Assembly: GCA_910578995.1 (NCBI GenBank)
Contig: CAJTSY010000115.1
Coordinates: 1 to 7,077, forward strand
Source of the DNA: an uncultured Acetatifactor sp.
GTDB taxonomy: Bacteria; Bacillota; Clostridia; Lachnospirales; Lachnospiraceae
Direction of reading: 5' to 3'
DNA length: 7,077 nucleotides
Made by a program: the position numbers and the translations under genes
Shown: piece after piece, positions 1 to 5,703 of the stretch
Layout: every line of letters begins with the position of its first letter
Numbering within the stretch: position 1 is the first letter of the stretch
Notes under the pieces: model-generated
What the model was told of the DNA's origin: nothing
Database searches by the model: none
The model's input: only the letters and a program-made list of their open reading frames with translations

Positions 1-11
1 CACCCGGCACA

Positions 12-1085
12 TCAGTTGCTGCCAACGGCAACATCCGCTTTTTCCGCTGTCCGGCACTCCTCAAAATACTTCTCCTCCAGGGGAATCCACTTCTTCCGGA
101 ACAGCTCCGCCATGGTTTCCCCGTTCCGAAGGGCGATCCGGCGCAGCTGCTCCCGGGGATCTATATCCGAAAATACTGTAACTGAAGCATATTTTCCAAA
201 GCGGGGATGACAGCTGTAGGAACCCTCCACGATTCTAAAAGGCCTGTTTTCCACTTTCCATTCCCCGGTATAATCCATTTTACCGCAGTCAAATATGCGG
301 TAGGAAAAACATTCCGGCCGGGCCAGGAAAGGAAGTACTTCCTCCCGGAACCTTTCGTAATGGACATTTCCTCCCGGTTCGGCATAGCGCTCCGGTGTCC
401 GAAGCCCGGGCGGCAGGAAAAAATCGTCCATCCGGATCAGCGCTCCGTCCAGAATCCGGCACAGCTGCCCCGCCATGGTTGACTTTCCCGATGCCGCCCT
501 GCCGTCTATGGCAATGACACAGGGCTGGCGGGTGGCAGGCAGTTCCGATATCCTTTCCAGAATCGGAAGCAGGCGGGTATACCGGCGGTCCACAATCCGG
601 TAGGCGGGCCTTTCGAGCTCTCGGTACCTGTCACTGTGGTGCACCGGATCCGGTATGTCTTTTCCTGCACTGCCGTCCCGGACTCCCGCCAGATAATCTT
701 TCCACTCTGCGACTCCGAATGGAAGCTTTCCTGTCTCCGCCGCACGGCCCGCCGTCCCCAGATACTCGGAAAACAGACCTGCATCTCCTTTCCCATCCCC
801 CGCGGAAGCCGCAAACATCCTGAAGAGCCACCGCAGCGGCAGTGTCCTGAATTTCCAGGCGCTCAGATTGATGCGGCAGAATGTATCCGAAATACATTCA
901 TACAGCGCCGCGTCCTCTGCCGGCGTGGCCATATACTCCTGTTCCAGATACCGATGCGCCCCCTGCAGGTCACTCAGCAGATGCTCCGCCCCACAGGCCG
1001 CCTGATAACACATTTTCATGATATCCTGCGGCAGAACGGAGGGATGAAGTTCTGCCTGCTCCATAAGATACTTTTCAAAATTCAT
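12..1085 (-). CDS. Uridine kinase-like P-loop kinase with an unknown N-terminal domain
   Basis: The C-terminal half (about residues 185-357 of 357) is a P-loop kinase of the uridine kinase/phosphoribulokinase superfamily. It has Walker A GRAASGKST at 195-203, the acidic pair in MDDFFLPP at 219-226, the family signature RTPERYAEPGGNVHYERF at 229-246, VEGSY at 287-291 and a basic lid-like segment near 315-340. Such enzymes phosphorylate a hydroxyl of a nucleoside or vitamin-like substrate using ATP or GTP. The N-terminal part (about 1-170) is a separate domain with conserved-looking patches HPSVLPQD (14-21), CYQAACGAEHLL (26-37) and RINLSAWK (71-78); I cannot name it. The ATG at 1085 is preferred over one 24 bases upstream because AAGGAG lies 9 nt before it. 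It follows the S-component gene by 170 bp, so it may act on the imported compound. The true substrate is not visible; 'uridine' is only the family name. Confidence 0.85.
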   Translation of the reverse strand: MNFEKYLMEQAELHPSVLPQDIMKMCYQAACGAEHLLSDLQGAHRYLEQEYMATPAEDAALYECISDTFCRINLSAWKFRTLPLRWLFRMFAASAGDGKGDAGLFSEYLGTAGRAAETGKLPFGVAEWKDYLAGVRDGSAGKDIPDPVHHSDRYRELERPAYRIVDRRYTRLLPILERISELPATRQPCVIAIDGRAASGKSTMAGQLCRILDGALIRMDDFFLPPGLRTPERYAEPGGNVHYERFREEVLPFLARPECFSYRIFDCGKMDYTGEWKVENRPFRIVEGSYSCHPRFGKYASVTVFSDIDPREQLRRIALRNGETMAELFRKKWIPLEEKYFEECRTAEKADVAVGSN

Positions 1086-1094
1086 GGGGATACT

Positions 1095-1100
1095 CTCCTT
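1095..1100 (-). promoter_or_regulatory. Ribosome binding site of the kinase gene
   Basis: AAGGAG on the minus strand, 9 nt before the ATG at 1085. It decides the start in favour of MNFEKY over the upstream in-frame codon at 1109. Confidence 0.8.
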
Positions 1101-1122
1101 TCGCCGCACGCCTTTGCCGCGT

Positions 1123-1280
1123 CATTCCGGGATTCTCACTCCGCCGTACGCGGATATTGGCAGACCTGTCTCCATACACGCAGGCCCTCCGGGCTTCATC
1201 CCCCATACGCGGATATCTGGCTGCCTCGTCTCCATACACGCAGGCACTCCGGGCCTCATCCCGCCATACGCGGATACCTG
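1123..1280. repeat. About 60-bp tandem repeat, roughly 2.6 units
   Basis: Two full 60-bp units (1141-1200 and 1201-1260) are followed by a third partial unit (1261-1280) and preceded by a degenerate partial unit (about 1123-1140). TACGCGGATA recurs at 1147, 1206 and 1267, and GTCTCCATACACGCAGG recurs once per full unit. The array fills most of the gap between the S-component gene and the kinase. It also encodes the last residues and the stop codon of the S component. The units touch directly with no spacers, so it is not a CRISPR array. Its function is unknown. Confidence 0.9.
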
Positions 1281-1807
1281 ACAGGAATCAGCCGGGCCTT
1301 CTCCAGGGCCACCGCTATAACCGGAAGCAGCGCCAGCTGGATCAGCAGCCCCGGAAGGGCCGTCACAAAATAACTGGTAACCCAGGCCTCCAGGGAATAG
1401 CTTCCGGAAGCAAAAATCAGCGCCCTGGATGCACCTGCCACAATCCTGCCCGCCAACAGGGCCACGACCAGACTGATATACAGATCAGCCATCACTCTCT
1501 TCGTGTGGACCACCTGCATGAGAAGCCCTGCAGTCAGCCCGTAAACGGCAAGTTCGATGATCATGGAGGGCAGGTACGCCATGGAGGGCATCCCGGTAAA
1601 CAGAGAGGACAGTACCGGCCCCGCCACACCGCACAGCAGCCCGAAAGGCCACCCGCAGACCAGGCCGCACAACAGCACCGGCATGTGCATGGGACAATAG
1701 ATATTTCCCGCATTGGGAATCGCATGAAATGCCATGGGCAGCACCACGCAGAGGGCGATGCACGCCGCTGTCAGAATTGCTTTTTTTACATAGGATATTT
1801 TTTTCAT
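1256..1807 (-). CDS. ECF transporter S component (substrate-binding membrane protein), substrate unknown
   Basis: A 183-aa, very hydrophobic protein with about six predicted membrane segments, the usual size and shape of an ECF S component (PF12822-like). S components bind a vitamin or similar micronutrient in the membrane and are turned over by the EcfT/EcfA/EcfA' module. Helix 1 carries alanines spaced as AxxxA (A10, A14, A18), a pattern known to contact EcfT. The patch PMHMPVLLCGLVCG (39-52) and SSLFTGMP (67-74) resemble an uncharacterised clade of S components. The start is set at ATG 1807 (MKKISYVKK) because GGAGG lies 10 nt upstream; the in-frame ATG at 1816 is only 1 nt from that site. 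The gene lies 245 bp after ecfT and before a uridine kinase-like gene. I cannot assign it to ThiT, RibU, PanT, FolT, QueT or other named types. Confidence 0.85.
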   Translation of the reverse strand: MKKISYVKKAILTAACIALCVVLPMAFHAIPNAGNIYCPMHMPVLLCGLVCGWPFGLLCGVAGPVLSSLFTGMPSMAYLPSMIIELAVYGLTAGLLMQVVHTKRVMADLYISLVVALLAGRIVAGASRALIFASGSYSLEAWVTSYFVTALPGLLIQLALLPVIAVALEKARLIPVRYPRMAG

Positions 1808-1817
1808 TTGAACCATA

Positions 1818-1822
1818 CCTCC
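1818..1822 (-). promoter_or_regulatory. Ribosome binding site of the S-component gene
   Basis: GGAGG on the minus strand, 10 nt before ATG 1807 but only 1 nt before ATG 1816. It therefore selects 1807 as the start. Confidence 0.75.
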
Positions 1823-1879
1823 GTTTTTGTTTTTCCATTTTTCATCTGTTTTACATTCTTACCTGTTTTCTGTCTAATG

Positions 1880-1937
1880 TCCTGCGCCGCTTCGCGTTTT
1901 GTGTGGTTTCCTGCGCCGCTTCATGTTTTGCGCCGGT
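1880..1937. repeat. 29-bp tandem duplication between ecfT and the S-component gene
   Basis: TCCTGCGCCGCTTC occurs at 1880 and again at 1909. Each copy is followed by a similar TTTTG-containing half, giving two adjoining 29-bp units. This lies in a 245-bp gap (1808-2052) in which I see no gene; the open frames there are low-complexity Arg/Ala-rich and have no start signals. Confidence 0.75.
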
Positions 1938-1979
1938 TCTCTCACTCTTCGCACTGCGCCCGGTACGCCGTTGCACTGA

Positions 1980-2015
1980 TTCCTGCGTAATGCGTTCCCG
2001 ATGTCTGCGCAGGAA
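1980..2015. repeat. Inverted repeat between ecfT and the S-component gene
   Basis: TTCCTGCG (1980-1987) and CGCAGGAA (2008-2015) form a perfect 8-bp inverted repeat with a 20-nt loop, 38 bp after the ecfT stop codon. It has no T tract on the minus strand, so it is not a convincing terminator. It could stabilise or process the mRNA between ecfT and the S-component gene. Confidence 0.5.
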
Positions 2016-2052
2016 CAAGGCGGCGGACACGCCTGCCGACGACACCAAAGAG

Positions 2053-2841
2053 TTATAGCGCTGCCTCCGCACAGCACAGGAAAGTACAGAGCAGAAGCCC
2101 CACCAAGTCAGCGACGGACAGCTTCCGCCTGCGGCGCCTGATTTTCCCCTTTGTCCTGCGATATCCCCTGGCTTCCATGGCCAGGGCCAGTTCATCCGCC
2201 CTTCGGAACGCCGCCAGAAAAATGGGCACCACCAGGGGTACGATGCTTTTTGCCTTCTCGGACAGCTTCCTGCTTTCAAACCGGGCGCCCCTGGCTGTCT
2301 GGGCCTTCCGTATCATATCGGCCTCCTCGGAAAATGTGGGGATAAACTGAATCGCCACCCCCAGAATCATGGCCACGTCCCGTACGGGGATTCCGATATA
2401 TTTCAGGGGGTACATCAGGCTTTCCATGGCCCCCACCAGCTCCAGTGGGGATGTGGCGGACACCAGAAGGTTCCCCAGAACCATGGCCATGGCCACCCGC
2501 AGTACTACCTGCAGTCCCTGGAGGAAGCCTTCCGCGGAAAACTGAAAAATCCACCACTTCCACCAGAAGTGTTCTGCCTCAAAAAAAGCACCGTTCATCA
2601 GCAGTATCACACAGAAGAAAAATCGCATCCGTCTTGTCCCGCCCAGGGCTGTCCCCAGCCCCAGGCGTGAAATCCTGACCAGTACCAGGAGGATACCCGT
2701 CATCAGGCCGTACCCGGGAACGTTATCGCTTAGGACCACCGCCACAAGGAGCAGAATGGTACAGAACAACTTGCTGAAGGAATCCATCTTATGGAGGACG
2801 GAATCCCCCTCCCGGTAGCTTCCCGCCGGCATAAGGTTCAT
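2053..2841 (-). CDS. ecfT: ECF transporter coupling protein EcfT
   Basis: A 262-aa membrane protein that couples ATP hydrolysis by EcfA/EcfA' to movement of the S component. Hydrophobic segments cover about 24-58, 73-85, 108-132 and 152-170, with a possible last one at 243-257. The two diagnostic Ala-Arg-Gly motifs of the coupling helices are present: ARG at 183-185 (QTARGARF) and ARG at 224-226 (MEARGYR). These insert into grooves of the two ATPases in known ECF structures. Length is normal. Its ATG overlaps the ecfA' stop in an ATGA arrangement (2838-2841), a sign of translational coupling. A run of six basic residues (235-240, RRRRRK) precedes the last hydrophobic segment. Confidence 0.95.
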   Translation of the reverse strand: MNLMPAGSYREGDSVLHKMDSFSKLFCTILLLVAVVLSDNVPGYGLMTGILLVLVRISRLGLGTALGGTRRMRFFFCVILLMNGAFFEAEHFWWKWWIFQFSAEGFLQGLQVVLRVAMAMVLGNLLVSATSPLELVGAMESLMYPLKYIGIPVRDVAMILGVAIQFIPTFSEEADMIRKAQTARGARFESRKLSEKAKSIVPLVVPIFLAAFRRADELALAMEARGYRRTKGKIRRRRRKLSVADLVGLLLCTFLCCAEAAL

Positions 2842-3734
2842 GTTCCCCCACCTGCCTTCACCATCTTCTTTATTTCATCTATCAGTATCTCATACTTCGT
2901 TATCTCCGGATCCGGAAGCATACCTTTCTTATGAAGGGCCTGTGCGATGCGCCTTACCTCCCCCGTCCCTATATGCAGCTCTTCAGTCCTGTTAAGATCC
3001 CCAAAAATCTGCTCCGGGGCGCCGTCCGCCACAAGCCGCCCCCTGTCCAGGACAAGAATCCTGTCTGCATACCCGCAAAGGGCATCCGCGTCATGGGACA
3101 CCATCAGGATCGTGGTTCCCTGGCGGTGCAGTCTGGCTGCAAGCTCCAGAAAATCCTGCCTGCCCAGCGGGTCAAGCCCTGCAAGCGGTTCGTCAAACAG
3201 CAGAATCCGCGGCCTGGCTGCCAGTACCCCTGCTATCGCCACCCGGCGTTTCTCTCCTCCGGACAGGGACAGCGGAGATTTGCGGGCGATTTCCGGCATC
3301 CTGGAAATACGCGCGTTTCCGCCAGCTTCCCCGGTTCCGAATCCCACAGCCCCCAGGGCCCACCTGACCCGTTCCGCCTTCTCCTCCCTGCTTAAACCGC
3401 TGTGTTTCAGGGCAAATGCCACATCCTTCTCCACCGTGGCTTCAAAAAGCTGCGATTCCGGATACTGAAAAACGATCCCCAGCCTCCTGCGCAGGTCTTC
3501 CCTGTCATACCCGGATCCGTTGATATCCACCCCGTCTATGAGAATCCGGCCCTCTCCGGGAGACAACAGCCCGGCAATCAGCTGAATAAGTGTGGACTTT
3601 CCGCATCCGGTATGTCCCATGATTCCCACAAACGCGCCGTCCTCCACCCGGAAAAATATTTCTTGTAAAGCCCGGACTTCCATGGGTGTCCCTCCCCCAT
3701 AGCAGCAGGAGACGTTTTTTACTTCAATCGGCAT
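2838..3734 (-). CDS. ecfA2: ECF transporter ATPase EcfA' (EcfA2-type)
   Basis: A 298-aa ABC ATPase that pairs with the neighbouring EcfA to power the ECF transporter on the inner face of the membrane. Visible motifs are Walker A GHTGCGKST (40-48), Q-loop Q90 in FQYPESQLF, signature LSGGEKRR (157-164), Walker B ILLFDE (177-182) followed by PLAGLDP, and switch histidine H214. The DEPLAGLDP form is typical of the second ATPase of the pair. About 16-20 residues (133-152, Gly/Ala/Arg-rich) sit just before the signature motif, more than I expect from the family. The ATG at 3734 lies inside the 3' end of ecfA (16-bp overlap), with GGAGG 4 nt upstream. The 3' end overlaps ecfT by 4 bp. Confidence 0.95.
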   Translation of the reverse strand: MPIEVKNVSCCYGGGTPMEVRALQEIFFRVEDGAFVGIMGHTGCGKSTLIQLIAGLLSPGEGRILIDGVDINGSGYDREDLRRRLGIVFQYPESQLFEATVEKDVAFALKHSGLSREEKAERVRWALGAVGFGTGEAGGNARISRMPEIARKSPLSLSGGEKRRVAIAGVLAARPRILLFDEPLAGLDPLGRQDFLELAARLHRQGTTILMVSHDADALCGYADRILVLDRGRLVADGAPEQIFGDLNRTEELHIGTGEVRRIAQALHKKGMLPDPEITKYEILIDEIKKMVKAGGGT

Positions 3735-4555
3735 AATTCCTCCACTAGCTCCTCATTTGTCAGCGGACATCCGGGCAGGTGGATTCCGCTGTCCTTTAAA
3801 TCATAATAAATCCTCACTGCCACAGGCGGCGACAGTCCCGCTTTTGCCAAAAGCTCCGCATTCGTCAGAATTTCCCGGGGACTTCCTGTCTTCTCCAGTT
3901 TCCCATCCCGCATCAGGAAAATGCGGTCCGCATATATAGATTCCTCTACATAGTGAGTGATCAACAGGATAGTTTTCCCCGTTCCGTGAAGCTGCCTCAG
4001 GCAGGCCAGCACCTCCTCCCGGCCCTGTGGATCCAGCATGGAAGTGGCCTCGTCAAACACCAGTATCTCCGGCTCCATGGCCAGGACTCCTGCCATGGCC
4101 ACCCGCTGTTTCTGTCCTCCCGATAATACATGAGGGGAATACCGTTCATACCCCTGCATTCCCACCATGGAAAGAGCCCTGCCGACCCGGCCCGGTATTT
4201 CCTCCTCCGGAGTATCGTAATTCCGAAGCCCAAAGGCCACATCCTCCTCCACAACAGCCGAGACAAACTGATTATCCGGATTCTGGAATACCATTCCGCA
4301 CAGCCGCCGCAGTTCCCAGAGGCATGTCTCATCCCCGGGATCCAGGTTCCATACTCTCAGCTGTCCTTTCTGTCTGAGCAGGAGCCCGTTCAGGAGTCTT
4401 GCCAGAGTGGATTTTCCGCTTCCGTTTGCCCCCAGAACCGCGACAAATTCCCCCCTGCCCACCGCAAGGGAAACATCCTTCAGGGCAGGGGTATCCGCTC
4501 CACCGTAGTCATAATCATAAGTAAAAGATATTCCGCTTCCCTCCACTGCCGGCAC
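3719..4555 (-). CDS. ecfA1: ECF transporter ATPase EcfA (EcfA1-type), GTG start
   Basis: A 278-aa ABC ATPase and the first gene of the transporter operon. Motifs are Walker A GANGSGKST (42-50), Q91 in FQNPDNQF, signature LSGGQKQR (144-151), Walker B ILVFDE (164-169) followed by ATSMLDP, and switch histidine H201. The DEATSMLDP form is characteristic of EcfA1/CbiO1-type subunits. The GTG at 4555 is chosen because AAGGAGG lies 7 nt before it and translation then starts close to the conserved N-terminus. A longer frame opens with a TTG at 4612 but has no ribosome binding site and would add a Gly/Arg-rich stretch unlike the family. It follows a long structured leader, so expression of the operon is probably controlled there. 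Confidence 0.93.
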   Translation of the reverse strand: MPAVEGSGISFTYDYDYGGADTPALKDVSLAVGRGEFVAVLGANGSGKSTLARLLNGLLLRQKGQLRVWNLDPGDETCLWELRRLCGMVFQNPDNQFVSAVVEEDVAFGLRNYDTPEEEIPGRVGRALSMVGMQGYERYSPHVLSGGQKQRVAMAGVLAMEPEILVFDEATSMLDPQGREEVLACLRQLHGTGKTILLITHYVEESIYADRIFLMRDGKLEKTGSPREILTNAELLAKAGLSPPVAVRIYYDLKDSGIHLPGCPLTNEELVEELCRLK

Positions 4556-4562
4556 TTTGCCA

Positions 4563-4569
4563 CCTCCTT
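4563..4569 (-). promoter_or_regulatory. Ribosome binding site of ecfA, deciding a GTG start
   Basis: AAGGAGG on the minus strand, 7 nt before GTG at 4555. It is the only strong site near the gene's 5' end. Confidence 0.85.
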
Positions 4570-4613
4570 CTTCCAGGCACGTCAGTCCCCGGCCCCGCCC
4601 GCCGGCCTGCAAA

Positions 4614-4629
4614 GGAGTACACGTACTCC
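4614..4629 (-). repeat. Palindromic hairpin upstream of ecfA
   Basis: GGAGTAC and GTACTCC form 7-bp perfect arms around a 2-nt centre, about 60 nt before the ecfA start and overlapping the end of the second 59-bp unit. On the minus strand it is followed by only three T, so termination is unlikely. It could be an operator or an RNA hairpin. Confidence 0.5.
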
Positions 4630-4739
4630 AGTGCTAGACTGTACAAATCTTCCGTCTCCCTACGCGAGTCTGCACAAAAACGAACTCCATCGACAGTCCA
4701 TACAGTTTTTTCGTTTCCGCATACGGACCTGCACAAAAA
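4622..4739 (-). repeat. Two diverged 59-bp tandem units in the leader
   Basis: Minus-strand units 4739-4681 and 4680-4622 align without gaps over 59 nt with 39 identical positions by hand count. Both begin with TTTTTGTGCAG and end with TGGAG followed by TTCG or TACG. The first can form a stem GUCC-GUAU/GUAU-GGAC (8 bp with wobble pairs) and the second a stem AGACU/AGUCU. Structure may therefore be kept although the sequence has drifted. The unit length is not a multiple of three, which argues against coding. Confidence 0.65.
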
Positions 4740-4777
4740 AGACTGCCGCATCTGTCTTCTGACAGACCACGACAGCC
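4735..4777 (-). terminator. Intrinsic terminator/attenuator in the ECF leader
   Basis: On the minus strand a long stem-loop (4777-4741) with an AGAA loop is followed directly by six T (4740-4735). The inner arm GUCUGUC/GACAGAU and the outer arm GGCUGUC/GGCAGUC are separated by a small internal loop. Several pairs are G-U wobbles that work only in minus-strand RNA, which fixes the orientation. It sits about 100 nt downstream of the predicted start and upstream of ecfA, so it would stop transcription before the operon unless prevented. Confidence 0.75.
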
Positions 4778-4880
4778 TTCCTGACTATCTATCCTACCTA
4801 AAAATCCGTTTACCGTGCTTTCATGATGTAATAAACCCGCTTCAGCAGATTCCTGCCGGGTAGGCCCAACAATTAAAAGT

Positions 4881-4909
4881 ATTATATCACGTTTATAATT
4901 GACCTGCAA
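4881..4909 (-). promoter_or_regulatory. Sigma-A type promoter of the ECF operon
   Basis: On the minus strand TTGCAG (4909-4904) and TATAAT (4886-4881) are separated by 17 nt. A TG one base before TATAAT gives an extended -10. AT-rich DNA (about 4910-4949) upstream may act as an UP element. Transcription would start near 4874. The -10 is perfect and the -35 matches in three of six bases. Confidence 0.75.
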
Positions 4910-4941
4910 GCTTTTTCCGCATAAAATTTAGCTAAAATCTA

Positions 4942-4949
4942 ATTTAATT
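4942..4949. repeat. Left copy of 8-bp target-site duplication
   Basis: ATTTAATT directly abuts the left inverted repeat of the 179-bp element and is identical to 5129-5136 on its other side. Confidence 0.75.
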
Positions 4950-5128
4950 GTTACTGTTCACGGCTTCGCCGTTCACAGCAACATGATGCACACATACAAT
5001 AGAATTCAAGTGCAGAATTCTATTGTCATGAATTGAGCAAAGAACGCTCATTTTGGCGCCCGCTGTCTCGGGCTTTTCGTGCATAATGCGCACGAAAACC
5101 CTCGCGGAGGCACCGAGTGAACAGTAAC
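4950..5128. mobile_element. MITE-like 179-bp hairpin-rich element
   Basis: The ends are a perfect 12-bp inverted repeat, GTTACTGTTCAC (4950-4961) and GTGAACAGTAAC (5117-5128). They are flanked by identical 8-bp direct repeats, as left by transposition. It has no coding capacity. Inside are consecutive hairpins: ACGGC/GCCGT (4960-4972), a 12-bp stem with 7-nt loop (4996-5026), TGAGC/GCTCA with 7-nt loop (5034-5050), GCCCG/CGGGC (5058-5073), a 9-bp stem TTTTCGTGC/GCACGAAAA with 7-nt loop (5074-5098) and CCTC/GAGG (5100-5110). A non-autonomous element moved by a transposase elsewhere fits best. An 8-bp duplication is known for IS66, IS256 and ISL3 families, but I cannot assign the ends to one. 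It could also be transcribed as a multi-branched RNA. Confidence 0.75.
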
Positions 5129-5136
5129 ATTTAATT
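5129..5136. repeat. Right copy of 8-bp target-site duplication
   Basis: ATTTAATT, identical to 4942-4949. Its last base is also the final base of the DUF3842 stop codon, so insertion occurred at the very end of that gene without changing the protein. Confidence 0.75.
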
Positions 5137-5603
5137 CAATTTCCGAATTCGACAGACCGGAAAGATTTATCTCCGACAGACTCCGTACAGGCTACCCCTG
5201 TTACCATCCCCCTGATCCTGGAGATACATTCCTCTACCAGTGCAGATGCCGAACTTCTTCCCACCCCCGCAATATAATTATCACACAGATTCATGGGCAG
5301 AAGGATCCGTGCGGCAGGGCTCTGTCCCACCGCTGCCGCCATCCGGGGCGTAATTTCCCCCCACAGGGAGTCCGCAATGACGATGCCGATGGGCCCCACA
5401 ATGACATCCGCCCGGCGGCAACCCACAATCACGGCATTTTCCCCCGTGGCCCCATGATCCGCCCCGGCCTTCAGCATGGCCTGGGTGGCAAGGGCGTTGG
5501 CACCTGCGGCTATGACCGTCTGGCCCGGCAGTGCCTTTTTGATTCCTTCCACAAGCTGGCGGCCCACTCCCCCGCCCTGTCCGTCAATGACTAAAATATT
5601 CAT
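5136..5603 (-). CDS. DUF3842 family protein, function unknown
   Basis: A 155-aa soluble protein recognised as DUF3842 from its pattern. It has a glycine-rich N-terminus MNILVIDGQGGGVG (1-14) that looks like a nucleotide-binding Rossmann-type loop. This is followed by GANALATQAMLKAGA (34-48), GATGENAV (51-58), DVIVGPIGIVIADSLWGEITP (66-86) and ILLPMN (100-105). The last roughly 20 residues (136-155) extend beyond what I recall for the family. The ATG at 5603 has GGAGG 5 nt upstream. It starts 122 bp after the amidohydrolase and is probably on the same transcript. A hairpin-rich element abuts its stop codon. No function is known; binding of a nucleotide or sugar is only a guess from the Gly-rich loop. 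Confidence 0.88.
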   Translation of the reverse strand: MNILVIDGQGGGVGRQLVEGIKKALPGQTVIAAGANALATQAMLKAGADHGATGENAVIVGCRRADVIVGPIGIVIADSLWGEITPRMAAAVGQSPAARILLPMNLCDNYIAGVGRSSASALVEECISRIRGMVTGVACTESVGDKSFRSVEFGN

Positions 5604-5703
5604 TCCATCCTCCCTGCCGCCTGTTCCGGCAAAACCGTCATCCGGCTTCCTCCCTGAAATGCCATCCGGACTCCCGCATCACCGGCAGACAGTCCCTTCT
5701 CCC

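Larger units (their letters stand above)
4556..4874 (-). promoter_or_regulatory. Long structured 5' leader of the ECF operon (possible riboswitch or attenuator)
   Basis: About 320 nt separate the predicted transcript start from the ecfA start codon, with no convincing gene. In transcription order it contains a region with mutually exclusive helices (4793-4864), a strong intrinsic terminator (4735-4777), two diverged 59-bp units (4681-4739 and 4622-4680) and a hairpin (4614-4629). In the first region CCUACC (4864-4859) can pair with GGUAGG (4798-4793). Alternatively ACCCG (4861-4857) can pair with CGGGU (4839-4835), closing a small GCAG/CUGC hairpin. Both use bases 4859-4861, so only one can form at a time. 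Aptamer-like folding followed by a terminator ahead of a transporter operon is the classic riboswitch layout. I compared it from memory with TPP, FMN, cobalamin, THF, preQ1, purine, SAM, lysine, glycine and T-box consensus sequences and found no match. Confidence 0.6.

Noticed and set aside
636..1373. Long plus-strand open frame of 245 codons
   Set aside because: It runs opposite the kinase and S-component genes and through the tandem repeat. Composition is Arg/Pro/His-rich, there is no ribosome binding site and no family resemblance. It is a shadow of GC-rich coding DNA.
12..4555. Queuine/preQ1 salvage operon with ECF transporter
   Set aside because: The layout is reminiscent, but no radical-SAM lyase or nucleosidase gene is present and the accessory enzyme is a P-loop kinase.
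4556..4612. Longer EcfA starting at TTG 4612
   Set aside because: No ribosome binding site precedes it and the added residues are Gly/Arg-rich filler. The GTG at 4555 has AAGGAGG at good spacing.
4778..4874. Known riboswitch (TPP, FMN, cobalamin, THF, preQ1) or T-box
   Set aside because: None of the hallmark conserved strings of these classes is present, so I leave it as an uncharacterised leader. A covariance-model search would be needed to be certain.
4634..4909. Minus-strand open frame of 91 codons in the ECF leader, considered as a leader peptide
   Set aside because: Its start overlaps the -35 box, so it lies upstream of the predicted transcript start. It has no ribosome binding site, and it runs through the terminator and the 59-nt units, which are not a multiple of three.
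5034..5110. Rho-independent terminator for the DUF3842 gene inside the MITE-like element
   Set aside because: The hairpins are strong, but none is followed by a clear T tract on the minus strand. Termination there is possible but not supported.
4942..5136. tRNA or other known structural RNA gene
   Set aside because: No TTCGA-type T-loop, anticodon arm or CCA end is seen. The terminal inverted repeats plus direct repeats favour a mobile element.
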